Notes: a model not told the origin generated them from the letters alone. Shown: positions 9,420 through 20,202, counted from the stretch's first letter. The stretch: 64,000 bases of DNA from Aurantiacibacter poecillastricola (GCF_030730945.1 NZ_JAVAMS010000002.1:744001-808000); one strand, 5' to 3'. Made by a program: numbers and translations.

Positions 9420-10387
9420 TCGTTCGCGAAGCTGCTTTCCCGCCGCACAAGCAGGTGTCCGGGCCAACTCGGCCCTCGACCAAGGCCGAGATACATCGCC
9501 ACTTCGCGCTCGACCAGTTCGGCACGAGCCTCCTGCGAGGGATAGATGAAGCTGGGCATCGGTCCTCCACCTGCCTCGATCCCTATGAGCGAGCGCCAGA
9601 AGGAAGCCGCAAGCAGCGGATCGTAGCCCGCATTTGCGAGCAAGTGGACGGAGAGCCTGTCAGCCTCGACCTCGGCCAGGCGATTCACCCGCTGGTTGCG
9701 GCCGAAATGTCGAAAAAGGCTGGCATTGTCGATGCCCGCTTCTTCCTTTCGCCGACGGTGTTCGAGAACGCTATGTGCCAGTTCGTGCGCCAGGACGACG
9801 GCCAGCTCCGGATCGGTGAGCCGGACAGCGAAATCGTACTGGAACTGGATGATACGACCGTTGGACCGGGCGTTGGGGCCGTCAGCGACGAGTATCTCGA
9901 CCAGCGAACGACAACCCGGCCGGGGATGGAGCGTGACCGGCTGGCTATCGCCGTCACGCAGCCTTACGATCTCCACTGGACGGTCATCTGGCAGATCGGC
10001 GAGGCGGAAAAAGGCCTCCTCGCGAAGATGGTCTGGCCCCTCGGGAGTCATGCTGGAAACGGCCATCCCGCCTATCGCCGCGATCCCGTCTCCCGCCAGA
10101 ATTCCGGCGCTGTCTGCCGCGGATCCCGGCACGACGCTTGCCACCGCCAGAGGTCCGTTTGCGAAGAGGTCTCTCTGATCCTCGCCATATTGATCCATGC
10201 TGTGAAGCACCATGCCCGTAACCGGCATGGTCGTCCGGCAAAGAGGAGCGTTGGCTATCAGCATCGCATCGGCGATGCGGGCCAGGCGAAGGTCCTGCTC
10301 GGCAAGCTCCGCCATGCTCTGTGCGAGGGCGGATGGAGAAGCCACAGCCAAGGCAATAAGAGCCAGGGCGGCGATCAAGGTCTTCAT
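9416..10387 (-). CDS. Secreted M48-type metalloprotease with PDZ domain
   Basis: A 323-residue protein. The signal peptide is clear (KTLIAALALIALAVASPSALA-QS), and ATG 10387 is chosen to give it. Residues about 75-150 form a PDZ-like domain (GPLAVASVVPGSAADSAGILAGD). The protease domain carries HELAHSVLEH as zinc-binding HExxH, with EVEAD supplying the downstream Glu ligand. The order resembles periplasmic M48 peptidases that combine PDZ and HExxH. The substrate is unknown. The 3' end overlaps the convergent flavin reductase gene by 4 bases. Confidence 0.8.
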   Translation of the reverse strand: MKTLIAALALIALAVASPSALAQSMAELAEQDLRLARIADAMLIANAPLCRTTMPVTGMVLHSMDQYGEDQRDLFANGPLAVASVVPGSAADSAGILAGDGIAAIGGMAVSSMTPEGPDHLREEAFFRLADLPDDRPVEIVRLRDGDSQPVTLHPRPGCRSLVEILVADGPNARSNGRIIQFQYDFAVRLTDPELAVVLAHELAHSVLEHRRRKEEAGIDNASLFRHFGRNQRVNRLAEVEADRLSVHLLANAGYDPLLAASFWRSLIGIEAGGGPMPSFIYPSQEARAELVEREVAMYLGLGRGPSWPGHLLVRRESSFAND

Positions 10388-10409
10388 TGCACGCAAGCCT
10401 GGCATTGTC

Positions 10410-11558
10410 CTAGCCAAGAGCATCGCTATCGATCACCTCGACCGACGCAAGCCCGAGCATTGCCATCGTGCGCGAGATTTCGGCGCCCAGCAGATCGAGC
10501 GCGCGCGTTACTCCCGCTTCTCCTGCTGCTGCAAGGCCGTAAAGGGTCGCGCGACCTACCATCGCGCCATCGGCGCCCAGCGCAAGGGCCTTCACAACGT
10601 CGCTGCCCCGCCGGATTCCGCTGTCGAGCAACACGCTGATTCTTCCGCCGACCGCTTCGACAACCGATGGCAAGGCGTCGATTGCGGCCACCGAATGATC
10701 GAGCGAACGGGCGCCGTGGTTCGACACGACCACGCCATCTGCACCCATTTCAACCGCCTGACTGGCGTCGCCAGGATGCAGCACCCCTTTCAGAACGAGT
10801 TTACCCGGCCATAGCTCGCGTAGTCTTGCGATGTCTTCCCACACCAGGTCATCCTGCTTGAACAGGGCGCCAGGCTTCGCTCCGCGCACCACCGACTGCC
10901 TGAGTTCCTCCGGAAGATTGGCCTGCCGCGGCAGTCCGCCCTCGAGCATGTAGCGACCGATAACGCTCGCCAGCCAGCGGGGATGCGCAAGGATATCGGC
11001 CAGGTTGCGGCCGTTGAGCTGGAACGGCATGCCGAAACCGTTGCGCCAGAGATACTCGCGGTTGGGCGGTACGGGAAGGTCGAGCGTGACGAACAATGCC
11101 TCGCACCCGATGGCCTGCGCGCGGCGCACGACGTCGAACGAAAGCTCGCGGTTTTCCCACATGTAAAGCTGGAACCAGCGGATGCCATCGATCCGGGCGA
11201 ACGCCTCGACGTCCATCATGCTGGCGCTGGAAATGCAGAAGGGCACGCCGGCCTTCGCCGCCGCCTTCGCCAAAGCGAGGTCACCGCGATGCCACATCAT
11301 GCCGGCCGCACCCGTGGGTGCGATGGCCAAGGGGAGGGCGCTCTCGCTGCCGAGCAAGGTTGTGCAGGTGTCGACCCTGTCGACCTTGCGCAAGACCCGG
11401 GGCCGGAATGTCAGCCTGTCGAATGCCTCGCGGTTGCGAGCCATGCCGCTCTCGTCCTCGACGCCGCGTTCCAGATACTCCCACACGCCGAGGGGAAGCC
11501 GCGCCCGCGCCTTTCGCCTGAGATCGGCAATGTTCCAGCAGCCCAGCGTGTCCGCCAC
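10410..11558 (-). CDS. FMN-dependent alpha-hydroxy acid dehydrogenase/oxidase
   Basis: A 382-residue member of the lactate/mandelate/glycolate oxidase family: a TIM barrel with FMN oxidising 2-hydroxy acids. Visible: LPLAIAPTGAAGMMWHRGD, the FMN-site FVTLDLPVPPNREYLWRNG region, LVLKGVLHPGDA with catalytic-side Lys, VVVSNHGARSLDHS with the base His and Arg, and VLLDSGIRRGSDVVKAL. The start is a GTG at 11558 that shares one base with the SDR gene's TAG (TAGTG), giving the usual family length. A longer upstream reading is just frame read-through. Coupling to the SDR gene suggests a shared pathway; substrate not determined. Confidence 0.85.
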   Translation of the reverse strand: MADTLGCWNIADLRRKARARLPLGVWEYLERGVEDESGMARNREAFDRLTFRPRVLRKVDRVDTCTTLLGSESALPLAIAPTGAAGMMWHRGDLALAKAAAKAGVPFCISSASMMDVEAFARIDGIRWFQLYMWENRELSFDVVRRAQAIGCEALFVTLDLPVPPNREYLWRNGFGMPFQLNGRNLADILAHPRWLASVIGRYMLEGGLPRQANLPEELRQSVVRGAKPGALFKQDDLVWEDIARLRELWPGKLVLKGVLHPGDASQAVEMGADGVVVSNHGARSLDHSVAAIDALPSVVEAVGGRISVLLDSGIRRGSDVVKALALGADGAMVGRATLYGLAAAGEAGVTRALDLLGAEISRTMAMLGLASVEVIDSDALG

Positions 11559-12292
11559 TATCCGCGGCCGAGGAACGGCAGTTTGTTCTGCACAACCAGC
11601 GCTTCGTAGAAATTCAGGTGATCGGGAAGGTCGCACATATGCACGATGATCTCGGCGATTTCCTCGGGCGTGGCAGCGAAGTTGTCCGGCAGCTTGACGG
11701 ATCCGGGCATGATCTCGGTTGCGACGATCCCGGGATGGAAGATGGAGACGGCAATGTTGTGATCGCGTCCGTCGACCGCCAGCGCATGGGTAAGGCCTTG
11801 GAGGCCGAACTTGCTGGCGGTGTAACTGGGGCATTCGCTGCGCGGCACTTTCGCCGAGATCGAGCCCACATTGACGATACGGCCATGGCCCCCTTTCAGG
11901 AAGATCGGCCATGCCTGCTTGGCGCACAGGAAGGCACTGGTGAGGTTGGTGTCGATCACCTTGTGCCAGTGATCGAGCGAAGTCTCCGCAACCGGCGTAT
12001 TTTCGGCAATGCCGGCATTGTTGATGAGCACGTCGATCGTGCCAAACCGGTCCACACCCTGCTGGAACAGGCTCTCGATATCGCTCTCGTTTGTCACATC
12101 GGTTACGACGGCCAGCGCCTCGCCGCCCATATCCTCGATCTTCGCGACCAGCGCATCAAGCCGCTCCTGCCGCCTCGCCGCCAGCACGACCTTCGCACCC
12201 TTGTTGGCGAATTCGACGGCACAAGCCTCGCCAATCCCGGAACTCGCGCCGGTGACGACGGCTACGCGGCCTTTAAGAATACCCATGTGCAA
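11558..12292 (-). CDS. Short-chain dehydrogenase/reductase
   Basis: A 244-residue NAD(P)-binding Rossmann protein. It has the TGASSGIG cofactor motif near the N-terminus, the NNAG motif (LINNAGIAEN), the catalytic Ser in NVGSISAKV and the YTASK Tyr-Lys pair. After VAVVTG, AARRQERL may favour NADP by its Arg residues. Start 12292 or 12286 (MGILKG). It is translated just before, and by TAGTG coupled to, the 2-hydroxyacid dehydrogenase gene. A tRNA-Lys lies 60 bases upstream on the same strand. Substrate unknown. Confidence 0.85.
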   Translation of the reverse strand: MHMGILKGRVAVVTGASSGIGEACAVEFANKGAKVVLAARRQERLDALVAKIEDMGGEALAVVTDVTNESDIESLFQQGVDRFGTIDVLINNAGIAENTPVAETSLDHWHKVIDTNLTSAFLCAKQAWPIFLKGGHGRIVNVGSISAKVPRSECPSYTASKFGLQGLTHALAVDGRDHNIAVSIFHPGIVATEIMPGSVKLPDNFAATPEEIAEIIVHMCDLPDHLNFYEALVVQNKLPFLGRG

Positions 12293-12355
12293 AGCTCTCC
12301 CGTTTCAATCGACTGTTGCCGAAAGAGGGAGCCGCAAGTCAACAATGTTGGAAGG

Positions 12356-12431
<76 letters not shown>

Positions 12432-12540
12432 ATACCGGCAATGTACCGATGTTCCCTGCGCGATTCGCTTGACGCGACCCCGCCGGGAGGCGCTCATTTA
12501 GCGATTGCATCTCTGGTGTAAAGGGGAAGATTGCAATTCG

Positions 12541-13650
12541 TCAGGAAGAGGTCTGGCGGTTCCAGCGTTCCACCATCATCAGCACGCCGACGCAGATCAT
12601 GTTGGTCATCATCGAAGAGCCACCATGGCTCATGAACGGCAGGGGAATACCGACGACCGGCGCTAGGCCCATGACCATCATCAGGTTCACCGCAACATAG
12701 AAGAATATCGTCGCCGTCATTCCCCCCGCAAGGAGCCGGGCGAAACGGGTCTGGGCATCGCGGGCAATGATAAGGCCCCAGCGCAGCACGATCCCGAACA
12801 CGAGCAGCACGAACAGGCCGCCGATCAGGCCCCATTCCTCTGCCATCGTCGCAAATACGAAGTCGGTGTGCGGCTCGGGCAGGTAGTCGAGCTGGCTCTG
12901 CGAACCCTCGCCGAAACCCTTGCCCGAAAGACCGCCCGACCCGATGGCGATCTTGGACTGGATGATGTGATAACCAGTCCCCTGCGGATCGCTGGCAGGG
13001 TCCAGAAAGGTCAGCACACGCTGTTGCTGATAGGGCTGCAGGCCGAAGAAGTAGGCGATGGGCGCCAGGATCACGGCCGCAATGCCACCGCCGATGAACC
13101 ACTTGTCCGGTACCCCGGCAAGGAACATCACCACCACGCCGCCAAAGCCGATGGCGAGCGAGGTACCAAGGTCCGGCTGCAACAGCACCAGTCCCATGGG
13201 CATGGCAATCAAGCCGAGCGGGACGAGCAGCGCGCGCCAGCTGCTGATCATCCCGACCGGCAGCATATGATAGAAGGCCGCGATGATGAGCACGATGCCC
13301 GGCTTCATCAGTTCTGAAGGCTGAAGCCGCATGAAGCCCAGTTCCAGCCATCGCTGGCTACCGCCGCCCAACTGCCCCACCGCCTCCACCGCCATCAGCA
13401 GAACAAGGATGATGATGTAGGCAGGGATCGCCATGAGCCGCACGAAATCCTCGGGGAAGCGCGCCATGACGAGCGCAACCACCAGGAAAACGGCAAAGCG
13501 GATCAGATGGGAATCTGCATAGGGACTCATGGAGCCACCGGCCGCGGAGTGCAGGACCATAGCCCCGAAGGCTACCAGCAGCGTGAGCGGTATCACAACG
13601 CGCCACGGGAATTCCGCCAGCGGAGCGGGGAGGGCGATCTGGCCCCTCAC
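12541..13650 (-). CDS. rodA: Peptidoglycan glycosyltransferase RodA
   Basis: A SEDS-family membrane glycosyltransferase that polymerises lipid II for cell elongation, partnered by PBP2 encoded just upstream. The 369-residue protein has about ten membrane segments and the family motifs: LQPSELMKP, QPDLGTSLAI, a large loop containing SKIAIGSGGLSGKG, and PLPFMSHGGSSM at the C-terminus. The start is GTG 13650, overlapping the mrdA stop by 4 bases (GTGA). It is the last gene of the mreB-mreC-mreD-mrdA-rodA series. Confidence 0.96.
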   Translation of the reverse strand: MRGQIALPAPLAEFPWRVVIPLTLLVAFGAMVLHSAAGGSMSPYADSHLIRFAVFLVVALVMARFPEDFVRLMAIPAYIIILVLLMAVEAVGQLGGGSQRWLELGFMRLQPSELMKPGIVLIIAAFYHMLPVGMISSWRALLVPLGLIAMPMGLVLLQPDLGTSLAIGFGGVVVMFLAGVPDKWFIGGGIAAVILAPIAYFFGLQPYQQQRVLTFLDPASDPQGTGYHIIQSKIAIGSGGLSGKGFGEGSQSQLDYLPEPHTDFVFATMAEEWGLIGGLFVLLVFGIVLRWGLIIARDAQTRFARLLAGGMTATIFFYVAVNLMMVMGLAPVVGIPLPFMSHGGSSMMTNMICVGVLMMVERWNRQTSS

Positions 13651-15668
13651 GTACTCGCCCCTTCGCTTCGCGGGTTGGCCTCGTCGCGCGGAGAGAAGAC
13701 GGTGCTGTCAGCCTCTTCGGGTCCGGAGTAGGCAGCGCGCGCTTCTGCATCGACCTGTTCGGCGAGCGTGACCGGCGGAGGGGCGGGCGGAAGATCCACG
13801 CCCGCTGCCGCGGCATAGGCCTGGTATTGACGGTCCAGCCGCTCCTGCGCGGTACCGCCCCATTGCTCCTCCAGTGCGTGGAGAGCATCCAGCCCCTTCT
13901 GCGGATCGAGCAGGAACGTCATCACGTCGCGCGCGACAGGATAGGCTGCGCCTGAACCGCCGCCATGTTCGATGACGACGGCGCCGGCATAGCGGGGATT
14001 GTCGAACGGAGCGAAGAACACGAAGAGACCGTGGTCACGGAACTGCCAGGGACCGGATTTACCGTCCGAATAGCGCAGGCTGACGACCTGGGCGGTGCCG
14101 GTCTTGCCAGCCAGCAGCACGTTTTCCAACGGCAGGCGCGCGCGTCCCGCCGTACCGGGGCCGTTGACCACGTCGCTCATGGCCTGCCGGATGTAGCTTA
14201 TCTCGTCGTCCCTGAAATCGAGCGAGGCGAACGGTCGCTTCTGCTCGGACTTGATCAAGGCCGGGGCGACATTGCGACCGGTTGCGATCCGGGCCGACAT
14301 CACCGCCAGCTGCAGCGGGCTGGCGAGGTAGTATCCCTGCCCGATAGAAGCGTTCACCGTATCGTATGGCTGCCATTCCTGACCGTATTTCTCGAGCTTC
14401 CACTGGGGATCGGGCACCGTTCCGTAGAACTGGCTGGCGACGGGGAGATCGAATTCCTGGCCAAGCCCGAACCGGCGCGCATAGGCTGCGACCTTGTCGA
14501 AGCCTACCTGCTGGGCGAAGTGGTAATAGTAGCTGTCGCAGCTCTGGTAGACGGCCTTCGCCATGTCGACCACGCCATGATTGCTCCAGCAATTGAAGAA
14601 GCGGTTGCCGATCCGTCGCCCGCCACCGCAGACAATGGTCTCGCTGGGCGAGACCCCTTCGTGCATGAAGGCCATGGAGTGCATCGGCTTTACCGTGGAG
14701 CCTGGGGGGTAGAGTCCCTTCAGCGTCTTGTTGCGCAGCGGCACCCGTTCGTTGTCGCGCAGCATGCCGAATTCGACACGCCCGATCCCATCGGAAAAAC
14801 TGTTCGGGTCGAAGCTGGGCATGGAAGCCATGCACAGCAGATCGCCACTGAGGCAATCCATGACCACGACGGAACCGGATTCGAGCCCCAGACGACGCGC
14901 AGCGTAGTCCTGCAACGGGCCATCAATCGTAAGCTGAACCGCGTCCCCTTGCGTATCCTCGCGAGTCTCGAGATCGCGGACGATGCGCCCGGAGGCGGTT
15001 ACCTCGACGCGCCGAGCGCCGGGGACGCCGCGCAATTTCTGCTCGAATTCCTTTTCGATCCCGTCCTTCCCCAGCTTGAATCCCGGCGTAAGCAACAGGG
15101 GCTGGGGGTTCTCGTCATATTCCTCGCGGCTCGGCGTGCCGACATATCCAAGGAGATGGCCAACCGAAGGCCCGGTGGGATAGAAGCGCGAATAGCCGCG
15201 CTGGGGGATGACACCAGGCAGCTCGGGAATGCGGACGCTGACCGCAGCGAACTTCTCGTAGTCGAGGCCATTGGCGACGGCGACGGCCGAAAAGCCTGCC
15301 GAATCCTGCATACGGTCGCGCAGGTCGGCCTTCTCTGGCTCACTGAATTCCAGCAGCTCGCCGAGGGTTTCCACGGTTGCGTCGATATCCACGACGCGTT
15401 CCGGGATGACGTCCACCCGGAAATCGGCGCGGTTGGAGGCGAGGGGAGACCCATTGCGATCGAGGATCCAGCCGCGGCGCGGCGGAATCAGCGAGAGGTT
15501 CACCCGGTTGCTCTCCGCCTCCATCTCGTATTTCTCGTTCTCGGCGACGGCGATATATCCCATGCGCGCAGCAAGCAGCACGCCGATCCCGCCCTGCACG
15601 GAGCCGATAACGAAGCTGCGACGATCGAACGTCTGCTTCAGGGAATTGGACGTGAGTTTGCGATCCAT
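13647..15668 (-). CDS. mrdA: Penicillin-binding protein 2 (elongation transpeptidase)
   Basis: A 673-residue class B PBP cross-linking peptidoglycan in the rod complex. The sequence shows an N-terminal membrane anchor (FVIGSVQGGIGVLLAARMG), then a dimerisation/pedestal region. The transpeptidase domain follows, with the active Ser in PPGSTVKPMHS, SCD in YQSCDSYYYH as the second motif (Ser-x-Asp is normal for PBP2), and GKTGTAQV. The C-terminal tail of about 70 residues is Pro/Glu-rich. The ATG is 3 bases after the mreD stop. Confidence 0.96.
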   Translation of the reverse strand: MDRKLTSNSLKQTFDRRSFVIGSVQGGIGVLLAARMGYIAVAENEKYEMEAESNRVNLSLIPPRRGWILDRNGSPLASNRADFRVDVIPERVVDIDATVETLGELLEFSEPEKADLRDRMQDSAGFSAVAVANGLDYEKFAAVSVRIPELPGVIPQRGYSRFYPTGPSVGHLLGYVGTPSREEYDENPQPLLLTPGFKLGKDGIEKEFEQKLRGVPGARRVEVTASGRIVRDLETREDTQGDAVQLTIDGPLQDYAARRLGLESGSVVVMDCLSGDLLCMASMPSFDPNSFSDGIGRVEFGMLRDNERVPLRNKTLKGLYPPGSTVKPMHSMAFMHEGVSPSETIVCGGGRRIGNRFFNCWSNHGVVDMAKAVYQSCDSYYYHFAQQVGFDKVAAYARRFGLGQEFDLPVASQFYGTVPDPQWKLEKYGQEWQPYDTVNASIGQGYYLASPLQLAVMSARIATGRNVAPALIKSEQKRPFASLDFRDDEISYIRQAMSDVVNGPGTAGRARLPLENVLLAGKTGTAQVVSLRYSDGKSGPWQFRDHGLFVFFAPFDNPRYAGAVVIEHGGGSGAAYPVARDVMTFLLDPQKGLDALHALEEQWGGTAQERLDRQYQAYAAAAGVDLPPAPPPVTLAEQVDAEARAAYSGPEEADSTVFSPRDEANPRSEGAST

Positions 15669-15671
15669 GGG

Positions 15672-16226
15672 TCAGCCAATGCGTTTGACGCGGGTCAGTC
15701 GCAGCCTGTCGAGAAGAGATATCATCTTTACTACAATGGGAAAGAGGATGATCGAGAGCAAGAGTTGCGGCACCAATAGATAAACCTGGTCGAGCGCGAA
15801 CGGGGCGCCCGAAAAAAGGGCCGAAGCAAGCAGATAGACGGGGATGAACACCGAAGCCGTCAACCAGTCCTGCCAGAAATCACGCCACGGGAAACGTGTC
15901 TCCAGCAGGTCGAGCGCGATCATCGTCAGCGAGAATAGCAGAATGCCGCTCCCCAGGGGCTGCCCCGAATACAGGTCGTTGAACAGGCCGAGCGGAAATC
16001 CTGCCCACATCGGCAGCAGGCCCGGGCGCGACATGCGCCAGCCGAGCAGCATCAGATAGCCGAAGGGGGGCAGGATCGGTGCCGGCGCGATAATGGGCAA
16101 TAGCGGGGTAAGCGAGGCCAGCATGATCGAGAGCCAGGGCACGCCATAGGCGAGGATCGGCGAATGCGATCTGTTGATCTTGCTGCCATAGGCGTCGCGC
16201 CGCGCGCTGGGGGCGAGCCGTTCCAT
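15672..16226 (-). CDS. mreD: Rod shape-determining protein MreD
   Basis: A small integral membrane protein of the elongasome, 184 residues with about five hydrophobic segments. After a polar 22-residue N-terminus, the PPFGYLMLLGWRMSRPGLLPMWAG and LFNDLYSGQPLGSGILLFS segments match the MreD pattern. The ATG shares one base with the mreC TAA (TAATG). Identification rests on hydropathy, motif and position between mreC and mrdA. Confidence 0.9.
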   Translation of the reverse strand: MERLAPSARRDAYGSKINRSHSPILAYGVPWLSIMLASLTPLLPIIAPAPILPPFGYLMLLGWRMSRPGLLPMWAGFPLGLFNDLYSGQPLGSGILLFSLTMIALDLLETRFPWRDFWQDWLTASVFIPVYLLASALFSGAPFALDQVYLLVPQLLLSIILFPIVVKMISLLDRLRLTRVKRIG

Positions 16227-17122
16227 TATTCGTCCGATTGCTCGATTTCGACGGGTGCATCCATCGACTCGAGCACTTCGCCCTGCCAGATCGGCTTGAC
16301 GATCACGACGTCGGTGGCGGCAGGATTGCTCAGCAGCTGGCCGATGGCGCCGTCATCGGTGATCTCGCTCACCATGGCGACCGCGGTGCCGGGATGGAAC
16401 AGGCCGCCCGCGCCGGAGGTCACGAAAATGTCGCCGACTTCGAGCGGGTTGATTCCAAGGTTGATGAGCCGGATGCGCAGCGACCCGTCGGCGCGCCCTT
16501 CGGCGAAGGCCACGACGTTGTCGGTCGCACGGCGCACCGGGACCACACTATCGGTATCGGTCAGCAGCAATACGCGCGAGGTATGACGCCCCGTCTCCAG
16601 CACTCGCCCGACCAGGCCGAGCGGCGATGTAACGGGCATGCCGGGCCTCACGCCTTCCGCGCTGCCGACGGACAGATAGGCGAAACGGCGCGTGCTGGAG
16701 GAGGTGGAACCGATAAGGCGGGAGGTGGCGACGGGCTCCACATCGCCTGCTGCCAGGTCCAGCAGGGCCTTCAGCCGCGCGTTTTCCTGCTCCATTGCCC
16801 GCGCTTCGGCAAGGCGGACGCGCGCAATGCGCACTTCGCGCTCCAGTTCGGCGTTCTTGCTCCCGGCCTGGTAATATCCGGCAATCGCCTCGAAGAAATT
16901 GCGCGAGCCTACACGCCCTGCGGCGCCCACTTCGCCCACCGGAGCGGCAGCGTCGTTGGCCATGGAGCGCAGGCCCTGAAACGTCTCCGGACGCCAGAGC
17001 GAGATAGCCAGCAGCAGCAAGCCGAGAACCGTGCCGAGACCAGCCGCCAGATAGCCGGCGAACAGTCCTAGCTGTGCCCTCTTGTTGGACCCGGTTCTCT
17101 TGTTAGACGATGGCGGCGCCAT
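16226..17122 (-). CDS. mreC: Rod shape-determining protein MreC
   Basis: A 298-residue bitopic membrane protein linking MreB to the periplasmic synthesis enzymes. It begins with a basic cytosolic segment and one membrane helix (about 24-44, YLAAGLGTVLGLLLLAISLW). A coiled coil (ELEREVRIARVRLAEARAME) follows, then the beta-rich domain with MPVTSPLGLVGRVLETG and GDIFVTSGAGGLFHPG. The C-terminus is acidic. The gene follows mreB after 29 bases. Confidence 0.94.
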   Translation of the reverse strand: MAPPSSNKRTGSNKRAQLGLFAGYLAAGLGTVLGLLLLAISLWRPETFQGLRSMANDAAAPVGEVGAAGRVGSRNFFEAIAGYYQAGSKNAELEREVRIARVRLAEARAMEQENARLKALLDLAAGDVEPVATSRLIGSTSSSTRRFAYLSVGSAEGVRPGMPVTSPLGLVGRVLETGRHTSRVLLLTDTDSVVPVRRATDNVVAFAEGRADGSLRIRLINLGINPLEVGDIFVTSGAGGLFHPGTAVAMVSEITDDGAIGQLLSNPAATDVVIVKPIWQGEVLESMDAPVEIEQSDE

Positions 17123-17151
17123 AACCGCCTATACCTCCCGCATTACCCAGA

Positions 17152-18213
<1,062 letters not shown>

Positions 18214-18381
18214 TTAGATAGGCTTGCTCGCGAAAAGACTCCGCGCATCCGCCAAAGGTGTCGGAAAAGTGGCGCGTCTTTAACGCGACATGCCCGGAAA
18301 GGCCAAAAAATTTGTAGACAAGCCGAAAGTTTTGCACCGGTTCGCCTCGAAAATCCATCGAGTGACCGATAAGACGTGCCG

Positions 18382-20202
18382 ATGGCCGAAATTCGCCGCC
18401 TTCCTGAGACTCTCGTTAACCGTATCGCTGCGGGCGAGGTGGTCGAGCGTCCGGCCTCCGCGTTGAAGGAACTGGTGGAGAATGCGGTGGACGCCGGTGC
18501 CACCCGTATCACCGTATCCATCGTGGAAGGCGGACTCGGCTCGATCGAGATTACCGATGATGGCTGCGCCATGTCGCCGCAGGAGATGGAACTGGCGCTG
18601 GAGCGCCATGCCACTTCCAAATTGCCCGACGAGGCGATCGAGCAGGTCGGCACGCTGGGCTTTCGGGGAGAGGCGCTTCCTTCCATCGGCAGCGTTTCCC
18701 GACTGACACTGGAGAGTCGCCCGCGAGGCGCGGAGCAAGGCTGGCGACGGGTAGTCGATCATGGCGCGCTGGTGGAGGAAGGCCCTGCCGCCCTTCCGCC
18801 CGGAACGCGGGTCCGAGTGGAAAACCTGTTCGCCAAGATCCCCGCCCGCCGGAAATTCCTGCGCACGCCGCGCAGCGAATACGCCGCCTGTCAGGACGTC
18901 GTGAAGCGCCTTGCCATGGCGCGGCCGGATATCGGTTTCACTTTCGAGCATGGCGACCGTCGCATCTTCCAGGTCCAGGGCGGGGAGGGGACCGAAGCGC
19001 GCGTCGCCCAGCTGATCGCACGCGAACTGGCGGATAACGGCGTCAGCATCGATCTCGAACGCCCTGGCCCGGAAGGCACGATGCGCCTCACGGGTGTTGC
19101 CGGACTTCCGACCTACAATCGCGGGATTGCCGATCACCAGTACCTCTTCGTGAACGGTCGCCCGGTAAAGGATCGCCTGCTGACAGGCGCGGTGCGCGGA
19201 GCCTATGCCGACATGCTGGCGCGGGATCGCCACGCAGTCCTCGCGCTGTTCCTCGATATCCCCTTCGCCGATGTCGATGTGAATGTGCACCCTGCCAAGA
19301 CCGAGGTGCGCTTTCGTGATGCTGCGGCCGTGCGCGGCTTCATCGTCTCGGGGCTTCGGCAGGCGCTCTCCACTGGCGACCGTCGCAGCGCGCAGGCTCC
19401 CGACAGCGGCGCGATGAGCCGCTGGCAGGTCGAGCCGGAGCGCGCCGAACCCGCCGCCGCCTTGCGCTCGATTTTCGCTGGCCGCGACTGGAGCGCCTCG
19501 TCCCCGACGCCCTCAAATGTGGCGGAGCCGCGCGCGGCATGGCGCGGCGAGACCGATGTGATGGCCGCGCCGCAGGGCCGGGCCGCCGAAGCCGAAGCCT
19601 TGCCCGAGGATGCCGACCGCTATCCGCTTGGCATTGCGCGGGGGCAGGTCGCCAACACCTATATCGTGGCCGAGGCGGCGGACGGTCTCGTGCTGGTGGA
19701 CCAGCATGCGGCGCATGAGCGCATCGTCCTCGAACGCCTGCGCGCGGCCGGTGCAGGCGACAAGGTTGCGGCCAGCCAGGCGCTGCTGATGCCCGAGGTG
19801 GTGGAGATGGACGAGCCTGCCTGCGACCGTCTGGAGGAGCAGATCGACCACTTCGCCGAACTTGGCCTCGTCATCGAACGCTTCGGTCCCCGCGCGATGC
19901 TGGTCCGCGCCCTGCCGGGAACGCTGCGCAAGGCCGATCCGCAGAAACTGCTGGTCGACTTGGCGGATGATCTGGCGAAGCACGGATCTTCGCTCCTGCT
20001 CGGTGAGAAGATCGAGTATGTCTTGGCCACGATGGCCTGCCACGGTTCGGTGCGCGCAGGACGCACGCTGAACGTCGCCGAGATGAATGCCCTCCTGCGT
20101 GAGATGGAAGCGACTCCGCGTTCAGGACAATGCAACCACGGACGTCCAACATGGGTGAAACTGTCCATGGAAGACGTCGAGAAACTGTTCGGAAGGCATT
20201 GA
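18382..20202 (+). CDS. mutL: DNA mismatch repair protein MutL (with endonuclease motif)
   Basis: A GHKL ATPase coupling MutS recognition to repair. The N-terminal domain has NRIAAGEVVERPASALKEL, VENAVDAG, TLGFRGEALPSI, and VNVHPAKTEVRF near residue 310. A Pro/Ala-rich linker joins the C-terminal dimerisation domain, which carries DQHAAHERIVLE (from Asp440), matching the DQHA(x)2E(x)4E endonuclease metal-binding motif absent in E. coli MutL. This predicts nicking activity without MutH. ATG 18382 is preferred to a GTG at 18376. 606 residues. Confidence 0.96.
   Translation: MAEIRRLPETLVNRIAAGEVVERPASALKELVENAVDAGATRITVSIVEGGLGSIEITDDGCAMSPQEMELALERHATSKLPDEAIEQVGTLGFRGEALPSIGSVSRLTLESRPRGAEQGWRRVVDHGALVEEGPAALPPGTRVRVENLFAKIPARRKFLRTPRSEYAACQDVVKRLAMARPDIGFTFEHGDRRIFQVQGGEGTEARVAQLIARELADNGVSIDLERPGPEGTMRLTGVAGLPTYNRGIADHQYLFVNGRPVKDRLLTGAVRGAYADMLARDRHAVLALFLDIPFADVDVNVHPAKTEVRFRDAAAVRGFIVSGLRQALSTGDRRSAQAPDSGAMSRWQVEPERAEPAAALRSIFAGRDWSASSPTPSNVAEPRAAWRGETDVMAAPQGRAAEAEALPEDADRYPLGIARGQVANTYIVAEAADGLVLVDQHAAHERIVLERLRAAGAGDKVAASQALLMPEVVEMDEPACDRLEEQIDHFAELGLVIERFGPRAMLVRALPGTLRKADPQKLLVDLADDLAKHGSSLLLGEKIEYVLATMACHGSVRAGRTLNVAEMNALLREMEATPRSGQCNHGRPTWVKLSMEDVEKLFGRH

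Noticed and set aside
11559..11927. Upstream extension of the 2-hydroxyacid dehydrogenase frame
   Set aside because: This stretch is the SDR gene read in another frame. The GTG at 11558 gives the right family length and N-terminus.
13965..15779. A 604-codon open frame on the plus strand opposite mrdA
   Set aside because: It is the shadow of the well-supported PBP2 gene in a GC-rich region; no recognisable domain or start signal, and it would run through the mreD boundary.
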